NCBI GenBank assembly: GCA_029939785.1
Contig: JAOZSG010000229.1
Coordinates: 1 to 5,718, forward strand
DNA from: Fidelibacterota bacterium
GTDB lineage: Bacteria; Fidelibacterota; UBA2242; JAFGTP01
Length of the DNA stretch: 5,718 bases
Reading direction: 5' to 3'
The notes beneath the pieces are model-generated. The model saw nothing but the letters and a program-made list of their open reading frames with translations, did no database searches and was not told the origin of the DNA. Below are positions 1 through 5,651 of this stretch, one piece after another; the stretch's first letter is position 1, and each line of letters begins with the position of its first letter. The position numbers and the translations under genes were made by a program.

Positions 1-607
1 CTTTTAGCATTCCAATTACATTTAATTCAGGGAAAAATTCCAGTTGTTCTTTCCAATCAGAATCAGTATCAATTATGGATTTTGGAGAGTCATAAAGAAT
101 TGTAAGATGATATTCTGAACCATTGACGATTTCGCTGAAAAGTTTGTTCCCTTTTTCTTCCAACATACGTATCAATGGTACAGGTTCAAAATCATTAATT
201 ACTGTTAATGCCTGATCTTTTTTCAGTCTATTCAATTTGCTGATAATTTCCGGAAAGAAATATCCATCATTATTTCGTACATCAAAATGGATAAATTGTT
301 TAACATCCTTATACCAGTCAGGTTTCTTTTCGTCAAATTTAATCTTGTTTTCTTTGATACATTCTGGAAAAATCTTTTCCAGATTCTGCTCTTCGCCGAT
401 ATGTTCATTCAAGGTATGCAATAAATCGCAAATTGAAATATTTCCAACTTTGGCAACATCATTAAAAGTAGCCCATTTTGCAATTGTATTAAAAATCAAT
501 TTATTGTTCAATTTCTTAAATTTTGAAGAATAACTGATTAATACTTCTTTTAACTCAGGATGATTTTCCAGAGCATCTTTGATTTTTGTTTTACCTGTAA
601 TAATCAT
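1..607 (-). CDS. DUF1858-DUF2249 domain protein, C-terminus outside window
   Basis: I read 202 codons from the ATG at 605-607 to the left edge with no stop. Residues 1-70 look like a DUF1858 domain: an I..L...P.L...L start (HPELKEVL), then FKKLNNKL, an A..A..N.VAKVG stretch and LL..LNE.IG. This branch lacks the CxxC-type cysteines found in other DUF1858 proteins; C60 and C83 are isolated. Residues about 106-173 match DUF2249: HFDVR at 107-111, a helix with FPEIISKL, then NDFEPVPLIRMLEEKG at 138-153 (the conserved f.P.PL...l...G pattern). DUF2249 belongs to a TusA-like fold; the biochemical role of the pair is unknown, though such proteins often sit near hemerythrin-like and nitric-oxide-related genes. 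After residue 175 a new segment starts (DWKEQLEFFPEL) that may be another domain. The start lies 11 bases after the trxB stop, with a modest AGAAG site about 7 bases upstream, so it is probably cotranscribed with trxB. No signal peptide or membrane segment is visible. Domain calls are by eye. Confidence 0.8.
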   Translation of the reverse strand, partial: MIITGKTKIKDALENHPELKEVLISYSSKFKKLNNKLIFNTIAKWATFNDVAKVGNISICDLLHTLNEHIGEEQNLEKIFPECIKENKIKFDEKKPDWYKDVKQFIHFDVRNNDGYFFPEIISKLNRLKKDQALTVINDFEPVPLIRMLEEKGNKLFSEIVNGSEYHLTILYDSPKSIIDTDSDWKEQLEFFPELNVIGMLK

Positions 608-618
608 ATATGTCTTCT

Positions 619-1551
619 TTATTTTTTGTTTGTTTGAATATATTCAATTGCATTCAAAGCCGCGATAGTTCCATCGGAAACAGCTGTTGTAATCTGACGA
701 AATTTCTTTTCACGAACATCGCCGGCTGCAAAGATTCCATCAACATTCGTTTTCATATTTTCGTCAGTCAATATTTCATTACGATTATTGAGTTTTATGA
801 CATCTTTGAATTTATCAGTATTAGGAATGTAGCCGATGTATATAAAAATTCCATCGGTATTGATCAACTGTTCTTTTCCGGTCTTTTGATTTTGAACTTT
901 TACTGCTGTAACAAGTTCTTCACCTAAAATTTCAGTTATTTCAGATTCCATAATAAAGGATATTTTATCATTCTTTTTAGCCTGTTCAATTGCATATTCA
1001 TGAGCCTGAAAATTATCAAACTGATGCACGATAGTTATAGATTTTACCAACTTCGTAAGTGATACAGCTTCTTCCAAAGCAGAATTACCACCACCAACAA
1101 CGACAATATCTTTTCCGGCATAAAAATCACCATCACAAGTTGCACAATAGGATATTCCAAAGCCTTTGAATTTTGTCTCAGAAGGAATTCCCAATTTACG
1201 AGGTTTTCCACCGGTTGCGAGAATTACAACATCTGAAGTAAAAATTTCATCGTCGTCTATTTCAACCAGTTTTTCTTTACCTGATAAATCAAGTTTGGTA
1301 ATTTCTACATTTGATTCAATATCAGCTCCAAATTCTTTGGCCTGCTTTTTCATAATTAATGAAATATCTCTTCCGCTTGTTTCATGAACTCCCGGATAAT
1401 TTGCAACAGCGTGAGTAAGAACCATTTGTCCGCCGATTGATCCTTCGTTGATAAGTAATGTTTTTAGTTTAGCACGCGAAAGATATATTGCAGCACTAAG
1501 TCCAGCTGCCCCTGCTCCTAAAATGATTGCATCGTAATGTATTGCTTTCAT
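619..1551 (-). CDS. trxB: thioredoxin reductase with atypical cofactor-specificity loop
   Basis: This is a 310-residue cytoplasmic flavoprotein of the low-molecular-weight thioredoxin reductase family, full length for that family. It has an N-terminal FAD dinucleotide fold (LGAGAAGLSAA, 11-21), GGQM at 40-43, ATGG at 112-115, the redox-active pair CATCD (C136 and C139), a second nucleotide fold (VVGGGNSALEEA, 151-162), and the C-terminal FAD motif FAAGDVR (274-280) followed by RQI. The family passes electrons from NAD(P)H through FAD to the dithiol and then to a thioredoxin. The unusual part is residues 176-183, HQFDNFQA, where NADPH-dependent enzymes have HRRxxFRA. All three arginines that contact the 2'-phosphate are replaced, which suggests NADH or another donor. 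I recall a similar HQF..FQA loop in reductases linked to glycine reductase clusters, but cannot check this. The start is supported by GAGGA at 1558-1562, 6 bases upstream. The likely partner gene lies 150 bases upstream; the downstream gene follows after 11 bases. Confidence 0.95.
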   Translation of the reverse strand: MKAIHYDAIILGAGAAGLSAAIYLSRAKLKTLLINEGSIGGQMVLTHAVANYPGVHETSGRDISLIMKKQAKEFGADIESNVEITKLDLSGKEKLVEIDDDEIFTSDVVILATGGKPRKLGIPSETKFKGFGISYCATCDGDFYAGKDIVVVGGGNSALEEAVSLTKLVKSITIVHQFDNFQAHEYAIEQAKKNDKISFIMESEITEILGEELVTAVKVQNQKTGKEQLINTDGIFIYIGYIPNTDKFKDVIKLNNRNEILTDENMKTNVDGIFAAGDVREKKFRQITTAVSDGTIAALNAIEYIQTNKK

Positions 1552-1580
1552 TGTCTGTCCTCATAAATTTTGTTAGTGTC

Positions 1581-1598
1581 ATCCGTTATCTGGCGGAT
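1581..1598. repeat. short inverted repeat in the trxB leader
   Basis: ATCCG (1581-1585) and CGGAT (1594-1598) form a 5-base stem around an 8-base loop, 30 to 47 bases upstream of the trxB start. The ATCCGT/ACGGAT word also occurs in the period-9 repeat at 5466-5489. The hairpin is weak and may simply be a remnant of the dispersed repeat vocabulary of this genome. I see no riboswitch-like structure around it. Confidence 0.4.
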
Positions 1599-1684
1599 AT
1601 AAAAAAACGGAAAAAATATAGACAGGATTCACATGATAAACAGTATAACAAAATGGTTATCCGGTAAATCTTGTTAATCCTGTC
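1599..1684 (-). terminator. nested inverted repeat plus T-runs, likely terminator after the thioredoxin-like gene
   Basis: The arms 1621-1637 and 1668-1684 are an imperfect 17-base inverted repeat with 15 of 17 positions paired; the outer nine bases (GACAGGATT / AATCCTGTC) are perfect. Inside the 30-base loop is a second small stem, ATAAC (1645-1649) with GTTAT (1656-1660). On the minus strand the structure begins 17 bases after the stop of the thioredoxin-like gene and is followed by runs of T between 1620 and 1600, which fits a factor-independent terminator, although the loop is long. It could equally be a small mobile palindromic element that landed between the two genes. Both readings are inference; the pairing itself is directly visible. 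Confidence 0.55.
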
Positions 1685-1701
1685 AGAAAAAAACAGAGAA
1701 A

Positions 1702-2043
1702 TTATGTCAAATATTCATCCAAATTTGATTTAACTTGTTTTTTAGTCTGAATACTGGTTGTTGCATGAACTGCCTGACCATTTTTGAAATAAAATGTAAA
1801 AGGTAATCCCATAAATTTTCTGGCTAATTCATGATTTCGGATAACATGAGCATGTGGTGTATCAAAATCCATATCATAAAATTTCACATTTTCGTATTTG
1901 TCTTCCAAACTTTCCATAGCATCATATACAGGAAGACACATTGGTCCCATTCTGCCACAGCAGATCATTACGTTTTCATTATTTTCAATTATTTGTTTGA
2001 ATTCATCTTCAGAATTGATGTGGTTTAAATTTGTTTGTAACAT
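1702..2043 (-). CDS. thioredoxin-like protein with non-canonical cysteine motif
   Basis: A 113-residue protein, the size of a classical thioredoxin, with the fold recognisable from VKFYDMDFD (53-61), the cis-proline segment MGLPFTFYFKNGQ (78-90, P81) and a final amphipathic helix. In place of WCGPC it has CCGRMGPMC at 28-36, so C28, C29 and C36 are the only cysteines. GPMC aligns with GPC of the normal site, which suggests that C36 takes the place of the second active-site cysteine, with C28 or C29 as a more distant partner. The neighbouring reductase gene makes it the obvious partner. I recall a thioredoxin-like family with a CGRMGPMC motif near such atypical reductases, some in glycine reductase settings, but cannot confirm it. 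The start has AAGGA at 2051-2055, 7 bases upstream. It is probably transcribed alone: it has its own candidate promoter upstream and a hairpin downstream. No signal peptide is seen, so it is cytoplasmic. The thioredoxin fold is well supported; the redox chemistry is inferred. Confidence 0.88.
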   Translation of the reverse strand: MLQTNLNHINSEDEFKQIIENNENVMICCGRMGPMCLPVYDAMESLEDKYENVKFYDMDFDTPHAHVIRNHELARKFMGLPFTFYFKNGQAVHATTSIQTKKQVKSNLDEYLT

Positions 2044-2067
2044 GTTTTTTTCCTTTTTGTAATATTT

Positions 2068-2076
2068 ATTGTATCA
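2068..2076 (-). promoter_or_regulatory. candidate extended -10 promoter of the thioredoxin-like gene
   Basis: On the minus strand the sequence TGATACAAT (TGn followed by TACAAT at 2068-2073) resembles an extended -10 element. Transcription would start near 2061, giving a leader of roughly 18 bases that contains the AAGGA ribosome binding site. No good -35 is present at 17 bases (ATAAAG), which is common with extended -10 promoters. The region is very AT-rich, so chance matches are easy. Confidence 0.4.
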
Positions 2077-2092
2077 TTATTTTTTACATACT

Positions 2093-2108
2093 TTATAATA
2101 GATTATAA
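2093..2108. promoter_or_regulatory. 16-base palindrome resembling a PerR/Fur-family operator
   Basis: TTATAAT (2093-2099), a 2-base centre AG, then ATTATAA (2102-2108): two perfect 7-base half sites in the gap between fhs and the thioredoxin-like gene. The half sites are identical to those of the Bacillus PerR box (TTATAATnATTATAA), but the centre is 2 bases instead of 1. The palindrome lies where the -35 of the candidate promoter would be, a natural position for a repressor. It is too AT-rich and short-looped to be a convincing terminator for fhs. Regulator identity is inference. Confidence 0.4.
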
Positions 2109-2135
2109 GAAAAAGGAAAGGTTACATTTTATCAT

Positions 2136-3806
2136 TTAAAATAATCCTTTGATCTTACCTTGGTTATCAATATCAATTTGTAATGCTGATGGTTTTTTCG
2201 GCAGTCCGGGCATTCTCATGATATTTCCGGTTACTGGTATTAAAAACCCTGCACCTGAAGCAAGTAATACTCTTCGAACTGTTACGAGAAAATCTTTAGG
2301 ACGACCAAGAAGTTTTGGATCGTCTGATAGTGATTTTTGAGTTTTTGCAATACAAATAGGGAGTTTATCAAATCCGAATTTTTTTATATATTTTAAATCT
2401 TTTTTGGCTTCTTTTGTAAAATTAATTTTGTTAGCACCATAAATTTCACTGGCAACTTTAAACACTTTATCCTCAACTGACCAATTCCAATCATAAAGTT
2501 TATGATGTTTACAAATATGACCTTCAGTTAGATTAATTACTTTTTCAGCGAGATTTAATCCACCATTTCCACCTTTTTCCCAATAATCAACTATAGCCAC
2601 TTCAAATCCATTTTCTTTTGCATAATCTTCAACAATTTTTAACTCTTCATCTGTATCTGTATGAAATTTATTAATCGCAACAACGGATTTCATACCGAAT
2701 TTTCTAATATTTTCCAGATGTTTGCCCAAATTTAGCAAACCCTTTTTTACTGCATTTTCATTAGGTTCATTCAGATCTTTTACCTTTATACCCCCGTGAT
2801 GTTTGATTGCTCTGACTGTTGCAACAAGAACAACAGCAGAAGGGCAGAAATTGCCATAAGGACATACAATATCAAAAAATTTCTCCGCACCCAGATCAAA
2901 ACCAAAACCAGCTTCAGTAATTACATAATCAGATAATTTTAATGCTGTCTTAGTTGCAAGAATACTACTTGTTCCCTGTGCAATATTAGCAAAAGGACCA
3001 CCGTGAACAAAAGCAGGTGTGTTTTCAATAGTCTGTACAAGATTTGGTTTTAAAGCATCTTTTAATAATGTAGTAATAGCTCCTTCAAGTTCCATATCTT
3101 TTACTTTTACCGGAATATTATCATAATTAAGAGCAACTGTTATATTTCCGATTTTTTCTTTTAATTCTTTCAGATTATTGGAGAGGCAAAGTATAGCCAT
3201 GATCTCAGAAGCAGGAGTAATATCAAAACCATCTTCACGAGGTACTCCCTGAGTTTTTCCTCCAAGTCCGATTACAATATTTCTGAGAGCTCTGTCATTT
3301 GCATCCATTACTCTTCGCCATGTAACGGTTCTGGGATTAATTTGAAATGGATTGCCATTGTAAATCGAATTGTCAATTAATGCAGCGAGATTATTATTTG
3401 CAGATGTTATTGCATGCATATCTCCTGTAAAATGCAAATTTATATCTTCCATTGGCAATACCTGAGCATAACCGCCACCGGCAGCACCACCTTTTATACC
3501 AAATACAGGTCCGAGAGATGGTTCTCTTATCGCTACTATTGAACTTTTACCTAATTTGTTTATCGCCATTGACAAACCAATGGAAGTTGTTGTTTTTCCT
3601 TCGCCTGCAGGTGTTGGAGTAATTGCAGAAACAAGTATCAATTGACCTTGATTTTTATCATTTAAACTCTCTATGGTTTTATACTTAATCTTTGCTTTGT
3701 TATCACCATAAAGTTCAAGATCATTCTCGGATAATCCTATTGATCCTGCAATTTCAGTGATTTTTTTCATTTTTGATTTTTGTGCAATTTCAATATCATT
3801 TAACAT
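2136..3806 (-). CDS. fhs: formate-tetrahydrofolate ligase
   Basis: This 556-residue cytoplasmic enzyme joins formate to tetrahydrofolate using ATP, giving 10-formyltetrahydrofolate for purine and formyl-methionine synthesis, or as the second step of the methyl branch of the Wood-Ljungdahl pathway. The length is normal for the family. Signature segments are all present: the P-loop TPAGEGKTTT (65-74), REPSLGPVFG (94-103), KGGAAGGGYAQV (105-116), HFTGDMHAIT (125-134), HGGPFANIAQG (268-278), EAGFGFDLGAEKF (298-310), YWEKGGNGG (408-416) and RMPGLPKKPSA (531-541). The start is fixed by AGGAG at 3815-3819, 8 bases upstream. The gene lies 50 bases downstream of the DUF438 gene on the same strand with no evident terminator between them, so the two are probably cotranscribed. 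No other one-carbon genes (folD, metF, acs/coo) are visible, so the window cannot say whether the enzyme works in acetogenesis, glycine or formate use, or only in biosynthesis. No clear terminator follows it. Confidence 0.98.
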   Translation of the reverse strand: MLNDIEIAQKSKMKKITEIAGSIGLSENDLELYGDNKAKIKYKTIESLNDKNQGQLILVSAITPTPAGEGKTTTSIGLSMAINKLGKSSIVAIREPSLGPVFGIKGGAAGGGYAQVLPMEDINLHFTGDMHAITSANNNLAALIDNSIYNGNPFQINPRTVTWRRVMDANDRALRNIVIGLGGKTQGVPREDGFDITPASEIMAILCLSNNLKELKEKIGNITVALNYDNIPVKVKDMELEGAITTLLKDALKPNLVQTIENTPAFVHGGPFANIAQGTSSILATKTALKLSDYVITEAGFGFDLGAEKFFDIVCPYGNFCPSAVVLVATVRAIKHHGGIKVKDLNEPNENAVKKGLLNLGKHLENIRKFGMKSVVAINKFHTDTDEELKIVEDYAKENGFEVAIVDYWEKGGNGGLNLAEKVINLTEGHICKHHKLYDWNWSVEDKVFKVASEIYGANKINFTKEAKKDLKYIKKFGFDKLPICIAKTQKSLSDDPKLLGRPKDFLVTVRRVLLASGAGFLIPVTGNIMRMPGLPKKPSALQIDIDNQGKIKGLF

Positions 3807-3856
3807 TTCAGATTCTCCTGATAAATGTGTTTTTAATTTTATTTCATCTTTTCTTA

Positions 3857-5098
3857 TTACATTAATTTACTACCAGATATGTTGTTTTGTTCCCAATCAA
3901 GTAAACGCTTTTCACCTTCCAATTTTTTGATATCAGTAATGTCCTGGCTAACTTCCAAAATTCCTTTATATTCTCCTTTATCATTTCGTAAAGCAAAATA
4001 TTGAATTAGAATAAATTTACCTTTTAACTGAATCCAGAATTTGGCGTTATCTTTTTTATTATTTTTAAAACTGGTAAGAATTTTTTCTATTATGTGAACG
4101 CTTTCAGGTGGATGACAATTCTGTACTTTTCTTCCTATAATAGCAGGAGAGCGAGGGAAAAATCTTTCATCAGGTCTGGAAAAATATCTGACTTCATCAT
4201 TTTCATCTACAAAAGTAATATCAACTGGAAGTGCATTAAGCAAGAACTGTATTTGATCAAGACTTAATTCTCCGGTTTCTGTTTTGAATTTCAATTTTTC
4301 ATCAAATTTGATTGATTTTGTATTTTCTTCATTTATGTTAATATTTGCAACCTCTTCCGGTGCATCTACAAAAGGGAAAGAATATTCAAAACTCTGCTTA
4401 TGCATTTCCTGCCAATCTTTTTCCGCAATAGTTTCAAAAGCAACCGGATATACAATGTAATTTTCTTTATATATCATTCCGAAAGATAGAAAGAAATACT
4501 CCCCAAACAATTTATGCAAATCAGTAAGTTGCGAATTATCATCTTGTAATGCTTTAATAACCTGTTTTAATTTTTTTCGTGTATCATCATGCAATGACCA
4601 CATTACATTGATTGCTCTGTAATGTTCCCAGTTTTTTTCAAGAAACGGAAAAAGTATATTTTCCTTTTTGACATAATGATCTTCGAACTGCAATAATTCA
4701 GTAAATTTTTCAAGTAATATTTTTTGAAGATATTCTTTATTATCCTTGAATTGTTTTATATCTTTTTTTATACCATTTAACTTTATTTCCAATTCATTGT
4801 TTTCTTGCATGAGAAAATAAAGAAAAGTGTTTTTGTTAGGTTTTTGCCAATCATATTTCCTTAATGAATCAAAAAAGACATTGATGATTTTACCAATATG
4901 CTTTTTTATAGTTTCAGGAGTAATTCCCATTTCTATCTGCTTGTCTTCCATTAACAGCATATCATATGGAGTCATATTATCAATGGTATCTCTGTATTTG
5001 TCTATTAATTTTTTTCCATCTTCTCCATTAATTATACCTTTTGAAAATGCCAGTAACTTTTCTACTCGTTCTTCATTATTTTTCACATTCTTAGACAT
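3857..5098 (-). CDS. DUF438-hemerythrin-PAS protein, putative gas or redox sensor
   Basis: A 413-residue soluble protein with three parts. Residues about 10-80 look like DUF438 (ERVEKLL at the start, then I..MTP.D.L..E...IEMGI.PE.IK). Residues about 90-225 look like a hemerythrin-type helical bundle, with HYVKKENILFPFLEK (H141, E146), MWSLHDD (H170) and YKENYIVYP (E212), which are candidate di-iron ligands. The first histidine found in many relatives (HP.HT) is absent: the matching stretch is KPNKNTFLYFLMQEN. Residues about 285-398 are the PAS domain usual in this family, with IGRKVQNCHPPES (321-333), FWIQLKGKFILIQYFALRN and EVSQDITDIKKLEGEKRLL. Such proteins have no output domain; roles in oxygen or nitric-oxide sensing or iron-sulfur repair are proposed for relatives, but the job of this one is not known. 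AGGAG at 5104-5108 lies 5 bases before the start. fhs follows 50 bases downstream. Confidence 0.88.
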   Translation of the reverse strand: MSKNVKNNEERVEKLLAFSKGIINGEDGKKLIDKYRDTIDNMTPYDMLLMEDKQIEMGITPETIKKHIGKIINVFFDSLRKYDWQKPNKNTFLYFLMQENNELEIKLNGIKKDIKQFKDNKEYLQKILLEKFTELLQFEDHYVKKENILFPFLEKNWEHYRAINVMWSLHDDTRKKLKQVIKALQDDNSQLTDLHKLFGEYFFLSFGMIYKENYIVYPVAFETIAEKDWQEMHKQSFEYSFPFVDAPEEVANININEENTKSIKFDEKLKFKTETGELSLDQIQFLLNALPVDITFVDENDEVRYFSRPDERFFPRSPAIIGRKVQNCHPPESVHIIEKILTSFKNNKKDNAKFWIQLKGKFILIQYFALRNDKGEYKGILEVSQDITDIKKLEGEKRLLDWEQNNISGSKLM

Positions 5099-5116
5099 GT
5101 TAACTCCTAAATAAAA

Positions 5117-5122
5117 ATTATA
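5117..5122 (-). promoter_or_regulatory. candidate -10 box upstream of the DUF438 gene
   Basis: TATAAT on the minus strand matches the -10 consensus exactly. It lies 18 bases before the DUF438 start codon and just before the AGGAG site, implying a short leader of about 12 bases. The best -35 positions (CATGAT or ACATGA) are poor. The AT-rich context makes the call uncertain, but a promoter is expected here because the upstream gene ends at its own terminator about 500 bases away. Confidence 0.4.
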
Positions 5123-5227
5123 AAATCACATCTAATTTAATCATGTATAAAATTATTTAAAAGGTTTGAAAATTAGAACTCCGGATTTAGCGTAAATAAT
5201 ATTGTCTTAGTTTTGATAGAATAGTAT

Positions 5228-5251
5228 CGTACCTAAAGGTACGGTTTTTTT
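5228..5251 (+). repeat. palindrome with T-run, REP-like
   Basis: CGTACCT (5228-5234), loop AA, AGGTACG (5237-5243) is a perfect 7-base stem followed by G and seven Ts (5245-5251). In form it is a plus-strand terminator, but no plus-strand gene lies to its left, so it more likely belongs to the family of short palindromes in this spacer. Confidence 0.6.
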
Positions 5252-5282
5252 GGGTGTCAGAATTGTTATTACAAATAGAGTC

Positions 5283-5295
5283 GCCACGCTGTGGC
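5283..5295. repeat. short palindrome, REP-like
   Basis: GCCAC (5283-5287), loop GCT, GTGGC (5291-5295): a perfect 5-base GC-rich stem that stands out in AT-rich surroundings. It is the second of four such stems. Confidence 0.45.
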
Positions 5296-5364
5296 TGAAA
5301 TCAATTACCCAATTAACAATTAACAACCATTCTAAATATCCAATATCCAACACGAAATTTTCAA

Positions 5365-5394
5365 GCACCAGAGGTGCATTCCTATTTATAGAAA
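5365..5394. repeat. short palindrome with TTTATAGAAA flank, REP-like
   Basis: GCACC (5365-5369), loop AGA, GGTGC (5373-5377), followed by ATTCC and TATTTATAGAAA. The combination of a small GC stem and a TATAGAAA flank resembles dispersed palindromic units I associate with low-GC FCB-group genomes, which may be moved by REP-associated tyrosine transposases. The link to a transposase is inference; none is in the window. Confidence 0.5.
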
Positions 5395-5417
5395 AATTGA
5401 TTATTTAATGTATTAAA

Positions 5418-5431
5418 GCACCTTTAGGTGC
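5418..5431. repeat. short palindrome, REP-like
   Basis: GCACCT (5418-5423), loop TT, AGGTGC (5426-5431): a perfect 6-base stem sharing the CACC/GGTG core with the palindrome at 5365-5377 and the ACCT..AGGT core with that at 5228-5243. Confidence 0.5.
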
Positions 5432-5463
5432 GGCTCTACTATTCAAAATGCAAAAAAAACAGA

Positions 5464-5490
5464 ACACGGATCAAACGGATTGGACGGATG
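5464..5490. repeat. period-9 tandem repeat, three copies of ACGGAT
   Basis: ACGGAT occurs at 5466-5471, 5475-5480 and 5484-5489, exactly 9 bases apart, within three 9-base units ending in C, T and G. The flanks of each unit vary. Three short copies are too few and too short for a CRISPR array or a classic iteron origin. The same word occurs in inverted form near 1581-1598. Confidence 0.55.
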
Positions 5491-5599
5491 ACAATGAATG
5501 CAAACAGGATAATTTCTATTACGATCATGTTTGTGTAACTAATTTATTTTTAAAACTCGGGTCAGGAGTTCAAAGGATAGGATTTTGTGAGAATTTTTA

Positions 5600-5638
5600 A
5601 ATATATAAAACCTTGCGAAGGCTTCAAACCTTCGCAAG
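5600..5638 (-). terminator. terminator of the hcp-like gene
   Basis: A perfect 10-base stem, CTTGCGAAGG (5612-5621) with CCTTCGCAAG (5629-5638) around a 7-base loop, begins 13 bases after the stop codon at 5652. On the minus strand it is followed by GTTTTATATATTT, as expected for a factor-independent terminator. The GCGAAGG stem word also looks like a dispersed element, and both may be true. Confidence 0.8.
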
Positions 5639-5651
5639 ATTGGATTGAAAT

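Larger units (their letters stand above)
5099..5651. other. gene-free spacer rich in palindromes
   Basis: This stretch of 553 bases between the DUF438 gene and the hcp-like gene shows no open reading frame with recognisable protein character and no tRNA or rRNA. It holds a candidate promoter next to the DUF438 gene, at least four short palindromes between 5228 and 5431, an AATTAAC direct repeat near 5311-5324, a period-9 repeat at 5464-5490 and the hcp-side terminator. From about 5441 to 5600, apart from the period-9 repeat, I see nothing definable. The texture is that of an accumulation site for REP-like or decayed mobile sequences. Confidence 0.7.

Noticed and set aside
237..533. Plus-strand open frame of 98 codons
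   Set aside because: It lies antisense to the DUF1858-DUF2249 gene, whose minus-strand frame is open across the whole region and carries recognisable domains. The plus-strand translation has no family character.
610..927. Plus-strand open frame of 105 codons
   Set aside because: It is antisense to trxB, has low-complexity F/I/N-rich composition and no motif; it is a shadow of a strongly conserved gene.
1936..1962. Frameshift or sequencing error producing the odd CCGRMGPMC motif
   Set aside because: The thioredoxin-like frame is continuous before and after the motif with correct spacing to the VKF strand and the cis-proline, so a local frame error is unlikely.
2136..3806. A Wood-Ljungdahl gene cluster
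   Set aside because: Only fhs is present. No folD, metF, acetyl-CoA synthase or clear carbon monoxide dehydrogenase is visible, so acetogenesis cannot be claimed.
4827..5114. Plus-strand open frame of 95 codons with hydrophobic stretches that look like membrane helices
   Set aside because: The hydrophobicity arises from reading antisense to lysine- and glutamate-rich helices of the DUF438 domain. The minus-strand gene has a ribosome binding site and domain support.
5228..5251. Intrinsic terminator for a plus-strand transcript
   Set aside because: The shape fits, but no plus-strand gene lies upstream, and similar palindromes without T-runs follow it, so a REP-like repeat is the better reading.
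5464..5490. CRISPR array or iteron origin
   Set aside because: There are only three 9-base units with a 6-base constant core; CRISPR needs longer repeats and spacers, and no replication initiator gene or DnaA-box cluster is seen.
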